From NCBI GenBank assembly GCA_964389095.1, contig CAYMEB010000053.1, forward strand, positions 1 through 23,455: a stretch of DNA of 23,455 nt, read 5' to 3'. Made by a program: the position numbers and the translations under genes. The stretch is from JABFRJ01 sp964389095. Its GTDB lineage: Bacteria > Pseudomonadota > Alphaproteobacteria > Rhizobiales > Hyphomicrobiaceae. How positions within the stretch are numbered: position 1 is the stretch's first letter; each line of letters starts with the position of its first letter. Of the stretch, positions 5,485-15,000 are shown one piece after another. The notes below the pieces were generated by a model, which was given only the letters and a program-made list of their open reading frames with translations, was not told the DNA's origin and ran no database searches.

Positions 5485-5626
5485 AGCGGTATTTGCGGAT
5501 GGTTGCAATCGACAGGTGGAACAGCTCTACCAGAGCGCGGTCGGTGATTGCAGCAGGACTCCAGCGGATGACAAGTCGCTGCCAGAAGGGCACCGGCGGG
5601 CGCCCCATTCGTTTCAGGATTCGCAT
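5366..5626 (-). CDS. 86-aa possible helix-turn-helix protein
   Basis: The ATG at 5626 overlaps the upstream gene by 13 bases. The first half reads MRILKRMGRPPVPFWQRLVI then ITDRALVELFHLSIATIRKY, which fits a short HTH (two helices with a turn at FHLSIAT). The second half (RNRTLAIREDSLRVQSTG...) has poorer third-position composition and may be out-of-frame sequence. The end overlaps the following gene as ATGA, the only argument for the full length. Possible role: regulator or DNA-end binder. The gene could be shorter if a frameshift exists near 5480. Confidence 0.4.
   Translation of the reverse strand: MRILKRMGRPPVPFWQRLVIRWSPAAITDRALVELFHLSIATIRKYRYGLERNRTLAIREDSLRVQSTGPVLDVPAGTQTVQGRAE
5441..5458 (-). 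repeat. Perfect 7-bp hairpin with GAGA tetraloop
   Basis: On the minus strand GCTATCC pairs perfectly with GGATAGC around GAGA, a GNRA loop. It lies inside the overlapping ORFs at 5366-5626 and 5296-5484, about 25 bases after the ATG at 5484. Confidence 0.5.
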
Positions 5627-6159
5627 GAGTATGTTGTGGTCGTGGTTTTCAGGTGAGTGGGCCACTCGGGAGTGGCAAAGGATAGGTCGTGGAACAACAC
5701 CCTGTCGGTGGGTTGGATCGTGAGCCGGCCGTTGTCCAGCTTGATGAACATGAACTCCTTGGCCTGTTCTGGGTGCCGACTGAAGCCGTCGTCGATGGGC
5801 GCCGCTGTGAAGAGGTACTCTCCTGTCCGCAGGAGCGCGCCGGCCTTGGCCTCGACGCTCACGCCCCGCAGGTAGGTGTACTCGATGGTCGTGAACTCCC
5901 GGCCGTAGCAGTCCCACCGCTGGGCGTGCTCGATGCGCCAGTCAGGCTCCGGGTGGTCGTGGAATGCCAGCGCGTGCGGGGGCACCGCCCGGTAGACCGC
6001 ACCGCACTCGAGCATGATCGTGCATCCCCAGGCGCGCCCCGGGATCGAGACCAGCCCGAACCAGACGCATGGTTTGAACCCTGTTTGGTTGGAGATGAAC
6101 GAGAGATCGACCCAGCAGTACTGGTGTGCTGGCAGCTGGCCGGATTGGGAGAAGGTCAT
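5614..6159 (-). CDS. 181-aa phage protein, unknown function
   Basis: The protein MTFSQSGQLPAHQYCWVDLS continues with FISNQTGFKPCVWFGLVSIP and GCTIMLECGAVYRAVPPHAL, then a Trp/Tyr-rich section (PDWRIEHAQRWDCYG, EYTYLRG) and a strand-rich C-terminus (EFMFIKLDNGRLTIQPTDRV). It looks like a mostly beta protein with several Cys and aromatic residues. I recognise the WFG-x5-GRAWGC...LE-GA-YR-PPHAL style from hypothetical phage proteins, but not a function. The start overlaps the previous stop as ATGA and the gene is in the recombination operon. Confidence 0.6.
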   Translation of the reverse strand: MTFSQSGQLPAHQYCWVDLSFISNQTGFKPCVWFGLVSIPGRAWGCTIMLECGAVYRAVPPHALAFHDHPEPDWRIEHAQRWDCYGREFTTIEYTYLRGVSVEAKAGALLRTGEYLFTAAPIDDGFSRHPEQAKEFMFIKLDNGRLTIQPTDRVLFHDLSFATPEWPTHLKTTTTTYSCES

Positions 6160-6518
6160 AGCTTGGGCTCTTTGGCTTTAAGCCATGCCCAAAGATATTT
6201 GTCCTTGTTTTCACGATTGCCACGCCATCCGTCATGCAAATCATCCCCCGCCTCCTCCAGCCGCTTAATGCGTTGCTTCATTTCTTTCACCGCTTTGATT
6301 CCCTTCTCGATGTTGTCGGTTCCAAGCAGCGATTCAAACTCACCGCGCAGGCTCCATTTCCAGTCGGCCAATCGATTCGCTCTGTCGCGCTCTTCGATGA
6401 GGCATTTGATGCGTTCGTTCGCTGCGTTGAGTTCGCGCTCAAGCTCTTCGATCTTTTCCTCTTGTTGTTGGTCGATGTAATCGTTCCAAGCTGCGTCGGC
6501 TTTGTCGTCTGCGCTCAC
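6156..6518 (-). CDS. 120-aa coiled-coil protein
   Basis: The protein, from a GTG at 6518 overlapping the previous stop as GTGA, starts MSADDKADAAWNDYIDQQQE and has a clear heptad pattern across about residues 18-45 (EEKIEELERELNAANERIKC and onward). A second helical stretch (KGIKAVKEMKQRIKRLEEAG) precedes a Trp-rich tail. It probably forms a dimer or binds a partner through the coil. No enzymatic motif is seen. The base composition is less GC-rich than that of the early genes. Confidence 0.6.
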   Translation of the reverse strand: MSADDKADAAWNDYIDQQQEEKIEELERELNAANERIKCLIEERDRANRLADWKWSLRGEFESLLGTDNIEKGIKAVKEMKQRIKRLEEAGDDLHDGWRGNRENKDKYLWAWLKAKEPKL

Positions 6519-6724
6519 GGCTTCCCCTCCAAGATAATCGCCATAACAGCGCGCTTCTTCACACCGATCGCCCTGGCCACGTAGTCAAGGCTCCGGCCTT
6601 CGTTCCATAATTTCCAGGCGCGCTTGGCGTTGAACTTCGGCGCCTCGACGTGTGCTGGCACCGCAGCTGGATCAGGAAACGAAATCCACCCGCGTGCTAC
6701 GGCGTTTGCTATCATCTGGTTCAT
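6515..6724 (-). CDS. 69-aa small helix-turn-helix protein
   Basis: The protein MNQMIANAVARGWISFPDPA ends with KRAWKLWNEGRSLDYVARAI and GVKKRAVMAIILEGKP. The segment LWNEG-S-DYVARAIGVKKRAVMAII has the HTH layout of GcrA-like or sigma-like small domains (helix, turn at GV, recognition helix). The start at 6724 is taken from the ATGA overlap with the previous gene; the extended frame upstream overlaps it. It probably binds DNA as a regulator of the operon. Confidence 0.6.
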   Translation of the reverse strand: MNQMIANAVARGWISFPDPAAVPAHVEAPKFNAKRAWKLWNEGRSLDYVARAIGVKKRAVMAIILEGKP

Positions 6725-6957
6725 CGCACGCCCTCCCTCTTGAGCAGGGTACAAATGGCTCCAGGCGAACGATTGAATCGTTTGCTCAGTTCGTTAAGAC
6801 TGTAGGTTGGATTCTTCCGAAAAAAATCCGCGATCTGCTTTGACTCAACCTTGCTGATGGCAGACCAGATGCCACGCGGACGCTTCTTTTCGATGACCGG
6901 CAGCGGAGGTTGCGGTCCTAAAAGCCGCTCGATGGATTCACGTGATGGGGCTTTCAT
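6721..6957 (-). CDS. 78-aa helix-turn-helix protein
   Basis: The protein MKAPSRESIERLLGPQPPLP has a basic Pro-rich linker, then VESKQIADFFRKNPTYSLNE and LSKRFNRSPGAICTLLKREG, a clear HTH (helix, NELSKRF, turn at NRSPG, recognition helix AICTLLKREGV). The gene overlaps the end of the exonuclease gene by 20 bases and is followed by another HTH gene, so the two may act on the same or neighbouring operators. It could repress the recombination or late genes. Confidence 0.65.
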   Translation of the reverse strand: MKAPSRESIERLLGPQPPLPVIEKKRPRGIWSAISKVESKQIADFFRKNPTYSLNELSKRFNRSPGAICTLLKREGVR

Positions 6958-7774
6958 CTTTCAGAATGTAGGCTGGGGATTGAATGATCTGGGTCTCGTC
7001 TCCGTTGTAGCCTGGCCAGTCTTCGGTGTCCTCGCAGACCATCCATTGACGAATCCACGACTGCCAGGTGGCGCTGGCCTTGTCCAACGACTCGGTGTCC
7101 AGCTGGTACACGGCCACGGCATACGGCGCCTGGTCTTCGACACAGACCCATTGGAATGCGCGGCTCTCGCCGGTGATGTCACGGTACAGGTCCCGGTAGT
7201 ACGCGGCCTGAACATCATAGCGCAGCTGGCCGATCTGGCGCCGGAACCCGGCTCTGCTGGCATCCCGGGTCTTCTTGAGATCCACGATCACCGGCGTCTT
7301 GGCGGGCAGCCAGTCGATCAGACCCTTGCGCTCGCAGCAGTTGACTTTGAGGCATTCAATCGCCTCGTCTTTTCCGGTTTCAAAACCTCCAAACATCCCC
7401 ACCTGGGCGCGACCGGGCTCTGCGAACAGGCGGGACGCAACTGGATGTTTCCTGACTGACTCGACCATGCGCTCGACGGTCTCGATGGCGTCCTGCTTGA
7501 ACACGGTGACCCCGCGCTCTGCCTGCTCGTCTCTCCAGGCGCGTGCTTCCTTGGTCCGGAAGTCGTCGAATGGCGACGTGGTCCACAGGTACGGCGTGCC
7601 GAGAACCTTGTGGTCCAGCAGCGACCCGATGGCCATGGCCTCGGTGGGCTCCTTTTCCTCCTCAAACCCGATCATGGCGTGCAGCGGGCTGCGGGAGAAT
7701 CCCTTCAGGCTGGAGATGTTGATCGCGGGGTGGTTGCGGTAGGCGTTTACGTCGATGGGGTGGACGAGCTTCAT
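6938..7774 (-). CDS. RecE-like PDDEXK 5'-3' exonuclease of the phage recombination system
   Basis: This 278-residue protein carries the features of RecE-type (DUF3799) nucleases: GSLLDH (about residues 50-55, the GxxxH helix), GLID with Asp154, VDLKKT with Asp165 and Lys167 as the core D-x-K pair, and DVQAAYY with Gln189 and Tyr192/193 as the QxxxY motif. It would resect double-stranded DNA ends to expose 3' single strands for the annealing protein encoded two genes upstream. The ATG overlaps the upstream 82-aa gene as ATGA. Length and motif order match single-domain phage members, without the long N-terminus of E. coli RecE. It acts in phage DNA recombination and replication in the cytoplasm. 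Confidence 0.8.
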   Translation of the reverse strand: MKLVHPIDVNAYRNHPAINISSLKGFSRSPLHAMIGFEEEKEPTEAMAIGSLLDHKVLGTPYLWTTSPFDDFRTKEARAWRDEQAERGVTVFKQDAIETVERMVESVRKHPVASRLFAEPGRAQVGMFGGFETGKDEAIECLKVNCCERKGLIDWLPAKTPVIVDLKKTRDASRAGFRRQIGQLRYDVQAAYYRDLYRDITGESRAFQWVCVEDQAPYAVAVYQLDTESLDKASATWQSWIRQWMVCEDTEDWPGYNGDETQIIQSPAYILKDESPIT

Positions 7775-8019
7775 TTTGTGACTCCAGAATACTTGCGGTT
7801 GTAGGCTTCTTTCATTTGATCAGCGTCTTTGTAAAAGAGCCATTTGCTCATGTCTTCGATTCTAACTATCTGGCGATTACTTGGTGTTCCGAACGCCCAC
7901 TCGAAAAGTTGAACCAGATACCATCCTGGTTCCGGATTTCCGATCACGACTCCCTGCCAATGCAGGTTATCGTCTTTGAAAGTGTGAAAACATTGACCGA
8001 TCAGCGATACCTCCTTCAC
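7771..8019 (-). CDS. 82-aa protein between RecT and the exonuclease
   Basis: The protein MKEVSLIGQCFHTFKDDNLH continues with WQGVVIGNPEPGWYLVQLFE and ends with an acidic, Lys-rich helix (KDADQMKEAYNRKY). The phrase I-GxxFH(S/T)F-x7-WQGVVxGNPEPGWYLVQLFEW is one I recognise from environmental phage hypothetical proteins. It looks like a small SH3/Tudor-like beta barrel. The start is GTG at 8019, overlapping the recT stop (GTGA), with GGGAGGT five bases upstream; the longer upstream frame is shadow. Its position suggests a partner or regulator of the RecT/exonuclease pair. Confidence 0.65.
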   Translation of the reverse strand: MKEVSLIGQCFHTFKDDNLHWQGVVIGNPEPGWYLVQLFEWAFGTPSNRQIVRIEDMSKWLFYKDADQMKEAYNRKYSGVTK

Positions 8020-8999
8020 GCCGCACCTCCCGCCTTCTGATGGGCCCGAGCGATGCCGCGCTTGTTCCGGATGACCCACAGTTTGATCTCCTCCGGGAGA
8101 TCGTCTGCGGTCGGGTATGTGTCAGCCTCGGGCCACCACTCGAGATCGGTGGCGAGCTTCGCCAGCTGCGAGTAGGTGATCCCGATCTGGGCCAGGGTGG
8201 AATCAACGGTGGCCTCGACTGGGTCAGCGGAGGGAAGCGGGGCGGGCTCGGGCTCCGGGACCGGCGCAGGCGTCGGCTCCGGCTGCGGTGCTGGCACGGG
8301 CTCCGCAACCGCAATGGCCTCAGGCTCGGCCTTTTTGCGGCGGGCCTTGGGCTCGGGCGGAGTCGGCGTCACGTCCACGACGGACGCGGTCACGGTCGCG
8401 GCGACCGACGGCTGCACGACCTGTTGGGTCACCGGCGTGTCCTGGATCTCCTCCGAGGTGTGCATACCCAACGCGATCTCGGGCGCGTAGGCGCGGCACC
8501 AGAACGCAGCGGCGCGGTACTGGAGCATTTGCTCGGGCATGGTCTTCCACTTGGAGCCGTTCTTGCCGTACCAACCCTCGGCCTTGGCCATGCCGATCGT
8601 CACCAAGGCGCCGACCAGTTCGAGGTTGGACTCGCGCTCGACCGCGAAGGCGCGGCAGCCCCAGTCATCTGTCCCCTCTTTTCCGACCCAGCGGAACCGC
8701 ATCGGAGAGAAGCGTCCGCAGCTGTTCACAGTGGCGATTAGGAACGACGCAGACCAGGTGGGCTTGCCGTGGATGGGAACCATGGACTGCATCACGGCCA
8801 TGACCGAGGCGCCGATGCGCTGTGACAGTTCCAGCGCGATGATGCAGTTGCCCAAGTTGGCCTCGCCCCGGTACGAGTCCGGAACGAGCGTGCTGGACGC
8901 AAGGGCCTTGGCCATGCGCTGCACGGAGACGAACGCGTTCTCCGAAGAGAATGCGCTGATGGGGGATTGCTGGGTGGTTGCGACTTGTAGGTTGCTCAT
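8016..8999 (-). CDS. recT: RecT-family single-strand annealing protein with long C-terminal extension
   Basis: The 327-residue protein has a RecT-type core up to about residue 200: ALELSQRIGASVMAVMQSM, VPIHGKPTWSASFLIAT, ELVGALVTIGMAKAEGWYGK, GSKWKTMPEQMLQYRAAAFW and YAPEIALGMHTSEEI. It binds single-stranded DNA and anneals complementary strands made by the RecE-like exonuclease. After the core comes a Pro/Glu/Ala-rich linker (EPVPAPQPEPTPAPVPEPEP) and a small acidic C-terminal helical domain (LAKLATDLEWWPEADTYPTA). The ATG at 8999 lies inside a perfect inverted repeat and lacks a normal ribosome site. It follows the giant gene after 44 bases. Confidence 0.85.
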   Translation of the reverse strand: MSNLQVATTQQSPISAFSSENAFVSVQRMAKALASSTLVPDSYRGEANLGNCIIALELSQRIGASVMAVMQSMVPIHGKPTWSASFLIATVNSCGRFSPMRFRWVGKEGTDDWGCRAFAVERESNLELVGALVTIGMAKAEGWYGKNGSKWKTMPEQMLQYRAAAFWCRAYAPEIALGMHTSEEIQDTPVTQQVVQPSVAATVTASVVDVTPTPPEPKARRKKAEPEAIAVAEPVPAPQPEPTPAPVPEPEPAPLPSADPVEATVDSTLAQIGITYSQLAKLATDLEWWPEADTYPTADDLPEEIKLWVIRNKRGIARAHQKAGGAA

Positions 9000-9016
9000 A
9001 CGTCAGTCAACGTATG
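8997..9016 (-). promoter_or_regulatory. Perfect 7-bp inverted repeat enclosing the recT start codon
   Basis: CATACGT (8997-9003) and ACGTATG (9010-9016) are perfect reverse complements around six bases. On the minus strand the last three bases of the downstream arm are the ATG of recT. The element could fold in mRNA and hide the start codon, or act as an operator on DNA. It lies in the 44-base gap after the giant gene. Confidence 0.55.
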
Positions 9017-9043
9017 GCAAGTGGCGTCGTGTGTCTAGAAGAA

Positions 9044-12000
9044 TCAGCGGGCTCCGATGGCTCTTTTCGCCCTCAGATTGGCAAGGTCCTCGATCCTATC
9101 CAGCTGTCGCTTGGTCGCGGTCGCGGGATCCAGCTGCGAGATTCCTCTCTTGAGTTCAATGGCCCGGACCTCCTGCAACCTGGTCAGTTCCTCCGGCGTG
9201 GCCTGGCGTTGCACGCGGCCGAACTGGAAGAACTTGTTGCTCTGCGGAGTAGCCGGCGTCCATCCGGTCTTGGCCAGCACCTGGTAGGCGCGATCAGGAT
9301 CGTCTCCACCTGCGATAGTGGTTCCGCCTGTCAAAATTGACAGGATGCGCTCCTGGGCACGCGGCGTACCCACGGGATCTCCCAGGAAGTTGCGATCCAC
9401 CTTGCCGGTCCAAGGCGTTGGCGCCAGGAGGTTGATGAAGGTCTGGTCCTTGGGGTTGAACTGGGCCCCGGACATGGCGGTGGCCTCGCGCATGAGCGGG
9501 CCGAATGGAATCAGCGGGCTGACGGCTCCGGCGGCGATCTTGCCGAAATCAAGAGAGCCTCGATACGAACCCGCGCCAATCATTCCAGATGCGGTGCGGC
9601 CCTGAGTCACGGCAGACAAGCCTCCCCAGGCGAGCGCCTCACCGATCTCCTTGCCGGTCAATTCGCGGGGCTCGAACTTCAGGCCCTTCTTCTTCGCCGC
9701 AGCCTCCGCCTTCTGGTTCATGCGATTGCGACGAGCGACCAGGTAAGATGCCTCTCCGAGGGCAATCAGCGCCGGCCGGGCGATCTGGATCGGACCTGTG
9801 TTCAGCGAGACGACAAGCATCTTACCGTTCGGAAGGTCCAGTTCCAGCGTGTTGGGTTTGTGCCCTTCACGCTCCATGAGATCCGCCTCTTCCTTGTCGT
9901 CGGGCCAACGGGTGAAGACTCGCATCGCGCCAGACAGAACCAGCGCAGCCAAGGCGCCCGACAGTCCGAGCCCCGTCGCGGCCTCGATCTTGCGCTGGGT
10001 CTTGTCGGTCTCGGTCTTGTACCAAGCGGATTTCTCGAAGGCTTTCGGGACAAATCCGCCGCCCGCAAACGTGAGCGCACGGTTGACCCCGATCGCAATA
10101 GCGTTGGAAAACCTTCCAACAGGGTTCGGGATGCCGATGTTGGCCAGCAATTCGCTGGCGCCCTTCATGCCTTTACCGATCAAACCGCCAAGTCCCTTTG
10201 TCTCCTCGATGTTCCAGCCAATGGTTGATCGGAGTTCTTGGGTGAGTTCCTTGAGCGCGCCTGCATCGAGACCAGCTGCACGAACGCGTTGGTACTGCCG
10301 GGCACGCACGATGTTCCAGGCGGCTGCGCGGCGATCCTTCGGTGCGACATTCGGATCATCACCAACGATCGCTTGAGCGAGCGCGTACTCGGCCAGCGCA
10401 TCTCCGATGATGGTCTTGGCGGTCTTGCGGGCCTGCTCGGGCGCCATGCCCTGAAGGCGCAGCTGGGATTCAGTCCAGGCGCCGATCTCCTGCTGCTCGG
10501 CTAGGACACCCTGGAAAGCGTCGAGCGATGAGGCAAACCGGAACGCCAGTTGTGCAACACCGATCAGCCGAGTGATTGCAGCCCGGGCGTAGTCTCCGTT
10601 CTTGTAGTACTCGGTCGCCTGCGCGTTGATTCGGTCCAGCGCCCGGATGCCGCTCTGGATGCCCATGATGGTATCCTTCTCGGCGCGGCCCTTGGCTGCT
10701 TCCAACGCGGCGGTAAGGGCCATGTTTAACGCTTTGAAACGCGCCTTGTAGGCATCCTCGAGCGCGTTGCTGGTATCTTTCCAAAGCCGATTGGCGCGGT
10801 TCGGATCGCGACTCGTGCGATATCGCTCTGCGGCCGTCGCCACTGCACGCGTCGGCGTGTAGATGAACATCTGAGTGGCAACGTCGATCAGCTGCTTAGT
10901 GATGAACCCAGTTTTAAGGATCAGGTTCGCAGAGGTGAACTCGTTGATCGCCCTAGCCAGGTTCTTCCTATTACCACGGATCGGCATGGTCATGCGGGCC
11001 CAACGCATCTGGATTTCACGCATGATGTCCATGCGCTTGCCTTCGTTCTTTGCGGCCTTGATGTCATCCGTCATGCCGGCCTTGATCTCCTCTTCGGTGG
11101 CCGTGCTGAGTTCCTGCTCCATGCGGGCGAGGTCTCGGAATCGAGAAACCTCCTCCTCTGTAGGCACCTTCCAGCCAGACTTCTTGGCGATGCTTTGCAG
11201 GAGCGCCGCCGAGTTCATGCCTCCGGCGTTCACGAACTCCTCGATCTTCTGCCAAAGCGGGCGACCAGGCCCGACCTCCTCGCGTTCCTTGGGGGTGAGC
11301 TTCTTCACGGCTCGATCGAGCGCCTGGATGCGCGCCCGCTCGAACTTCGTCTCGAACGCCTTGGCCAGCGCTAGGCCGGTCTTGTCCGCAAGTGACTGGT
11401 CGATCGCCAGTTCCGCGAGGAGTGCATCCGAGAACGCCTTGGCGAGCTTGGCCTGCCCCGCCTGCGGTGTTGCCAGCACGCGCTTCACCAGGTCGCTCAT
11501 CTTGGGCACCAGGCGCTGTAGCGCCGGGTTCCTGGCCACACTCTCAGCGATGCGCTGGTCCAACAGTCCGGCCCGGATCCCACCGGCCAGACGCTCGACG
11601 GCCTTGGCTCGCTCTGCGGCCACCTGGGCTTCGGTCTTGGGCTGGGCCGGATCGAAGCTCACGTCCTTGGCGCCCACGATCTGAGCCACGGCCGCATTCT
11701 CGGCTTCCATCATCCGCTCGGTGAGGTAGGTCCAGACGGCGCCCTGCATCCACTCGTCAGTCAGATTCTGGGCGGCCGTGATCTGGTTCAGCTTTCCGGT
11801 GAGGAACGCGAGTTTCTCCTGGCGCGTGCGGGTTGCCATGCCTGAAAGCTCGGCGGCGTTCAGGTAGGTCTTGGCGACGCGCTTCAGGAGGTCGCGGGTC
11901 TTCTGGGAGCGGTAGCGTGGGTCCTCAGTGATACCGGCGTTGATCAGCCGCTGGAGACGATCACTGGCGGTCGTGGGGCCTGTCTTGGCCTTCACGTCCA

Positions 12001-15000
12001 GGAAGTTGTTCAGCACCCGCTGGCGGGCCAGTTGCACCTGGGATCCGACATTCGCGGTGATCATCTGCATCACGCGGGCCTTGGCCTCAGGAGTCGCTCC
12101 TTCGAGCGACATGATCCTGCTGATTGCGGCCAGCTGCTCTCCGATAACGCGGCTCATCTCGGCGTTGGGCTGTTGCACCAGGCGCGCCAGGTCGATCTTC
12201 GCGGGCGCCGGCGGGACGACCTTCTTCGCTCCAAACTGCGTGCCCTTGAACCGACCACGGATCACGTCCTGGGCGAGCTTGAGTGTCGTCGGCGAGTAGT
12301 TGAGGAACCCGTCGCGGATGGTGCGCCAGTGGGCATACTGCGGCAGGTCCAGTCCGGCCTCGATGGCCTCCGGAGTGGGATCCTCTCCGGCCGCCATGGC
12401 ATCGCGGTACTGGGCAAGGAGTTCTTCGTCGCCTGCTGCCTCAGCCATCATGGCCTTCCAGCCGGCGTTGAACTCGGCCTCCTTGACCGCATCCTCGGTA
12501 GCCTTCTGCACCTTGGCCTGCGTCGCTGGACGGGTCATCAGGGCTAGGCGTTCGTCGGCGGTGAGTTTGCGATTCGGAGGCTGAGGAGGCTCCGTGACCC
12601 CGAGGGCTAAAGCGTTCTGGATGATTTGCTCGATAGCTTCATTCTCAATCTCGCGCTGCTCCTTGGCCTTCTGCGTCGGAGGCTTCTTGGTCTTCAGGCG
12701 CGCCTGGACAGCGCGGTACACGCGCCCACCGGTGTCAGCCAGAGCCAGTACGCCGAATCGGTTGAGCATCTGCTGGAGGTCCGGCTTCTCTCCGATGATC
12801 TTCTGGATTTCGGATTCGGTGAATTGAGATCGGAACTCGGCCACGATCTTGTCGAGCACACCTTTCACGCTCTCGCCACGGAAGTTGTCGTAGATCGCGG
12901 ATGTAAGGAATCCGCGCACGTTGCGGGCGAGCGCGACGAAGTCTTTCACTGAGGCTTTCAGGCTCGCCAAGTTGCGTCCGAACTCAGACGCCTCGGACTG
13001 ACCGATAAGGTACAGTTCGTCTCGGGTCTCCGGGCTGAACGCCTCGGATGCACCAAAGTGGTTGCGAAGCGACTGGATCAGTTCTGCGATGGTGTCACTA
13101 CGGCCGGCTGCTTTGGCGTCTCGGATCTTATCCTTGGCGATCTGAATCAGCTTCCTCCCGGCCTCTTCCTGATCCACCCCTTCGACAGGCGCGAACAAGG
13201 CGTCTCCCACCTGGCGGAACTTCACTCCCGCCTCATTGAACGCGTCAATCGCCAGTCGCAATCCGGCATTCTGTACCTCGGGTGTACGGGACCTGCGGCC
13301 CGCCACGGTATCCTCGAACGCGCCACGCTTGGTTGTCACCGGTTCACCTGGCGTGCTGTAGATCATCCCGAAGTCGCTGCTGGTCGCCTGCTCCGGCAGG
13401 TTGGCGACATCGGCAATCACCTCAGGCGTCGGCTCGGCGGTCGATCCCTGAGCGCGATCCCAGGCGTGCTGCAACGCGGGTCCGAGCTTCAGCCGCAAAC
13501 TGGTCGCCCACTGCGACGCGCTCTGGATGCCGGCGCGAATTGCAACAGCCGCCAGCTTGGTCAGAGCATCGAGCACTCGGCGGGCGGATTCCTCCGGCGT
13601 CGGCCCCTCGGTGATGCCGGCCTTGGGCGTGATGGATTCGACGAACTGCGCGATGGCGTCGGAGGCTTCGGAGATGGCGTCACCGAAATCCATTTTCATC
13701 TGCGCCTTATCCTGCGCTGCTTTGGCTTCAGCAGCGGCGCGTGCCTCGGCTTGGGCTTTTTCCCGCCTAGCCTCAACATCAATCCCCTCTTCTCCGGTCA
13801 ATGTGATTTGCTCGGCTTGCGTGCTGGCAATGAGGTCTCCCTGAGTTTCTTTTTCTGTAAGGCGTGGTCTGCGAGGACCAGTGGGTCCTGGCCCCTCTCC
13901 AGAAGGTCCACCTTGATCGGGCGGTCGATCAACAAACAGCGTGTCATACTCCGTCAGCTGCTGAACCCCGAACTTCTGCCCATCCCGAATCGTGTACTGC
14001 CCTTCTGGCGTGACAGAGGTCACCTCAAAGAGTTCGCCCTGAACGTAGAACCGATCCCCTATGGCGAGATCGCCAACGGAAATCTCGACAGGTCCATCAG
14101 GCTCTCCGGCACGCTGCATCCCTTCGGTTTGGGCATCAACGAACGCCTCGTCCTGAGCCTGCAAGAAGGCATCTAGGCTTTGAGCCTCGGCGGCGCCCGC
14201 TTCGGCAGCTTTCTGCTCTGCCTTGAGTGCGGCAACGTCGCCCTTGCGGCCACGGGCAGCTTTCTCAATTTCAGACCAGAAATCGGCCACAGTCATGTTG
14301 CCGTACTTGCCAGGATTTTCCATGGCAAGCTCCTGGAGAAGCACATCTGGCTGGTTTCGGCTTGTTGTTCCGCGTGACCTTCCTGCGAATATTTTATTGA
14401 AGTACGCATCCAGCCTCGGCGCGTCGTCGTAGAGACTCTTGATGCCCTCCAGACGCCCTTCCTTCTCGGCCTGAGAACGCGACATGACGCCCCCGAGTGC
14501 AATGATGTCGTCGAGAATGTCTCCCTTGAACGCCCATTCGCGGGCTTTGCGGCCTCTCGCAGGTGCGGCAACGGGAGCCGTCACGGTTGGCGCGACCGGA
14601 GCGGCAGCAGGCGCAGCTGGTTCCTCTTGTGTCAGGTCCTGCTTAGCCGCTTCAGCGGCATTAACCTCCGAGAACGATTCATCCTCGAAATTGAAGTTCT
14701 TGATGTTGGCGGCGGTGGCGCCGGCTTCTCCTTGAACCAACGCGCCCATGTCCCTCATGCGGCCACCAACCCGCTGGGCCAGCTCCCGCTCGAACGGGAT
14801 GTTGTCGGCGAAGAGCCACTGCATCTGGGCTTTGCCCTTGAGGCCATACCGTGCGGAACGCAGCGAAACCTGCTCAACCTGAGTGGCGGTCCACGGCAGG
14901 TTGACGTTGACCTGGGTCGTCGGATGATTGCCGGTCTTGTCGTGCAGCGACAGCCCGGTGCCCCCCTTGGCCATGGTGGCGACCAGGACCATCGGCTTGT

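Noticed and set aside
8176..8490. Gly/Ser-rich plus-strand open frame as a repeat protein
   Set aside because: It is the antisense of the Pro/Glu-rich linker in RecT.
13058..14176. 372-codon plus-strand open frame inside the giant gene
   Set aside because: It is antisense shadow of the continuous giant reading frame and has no family pattern or start signals.
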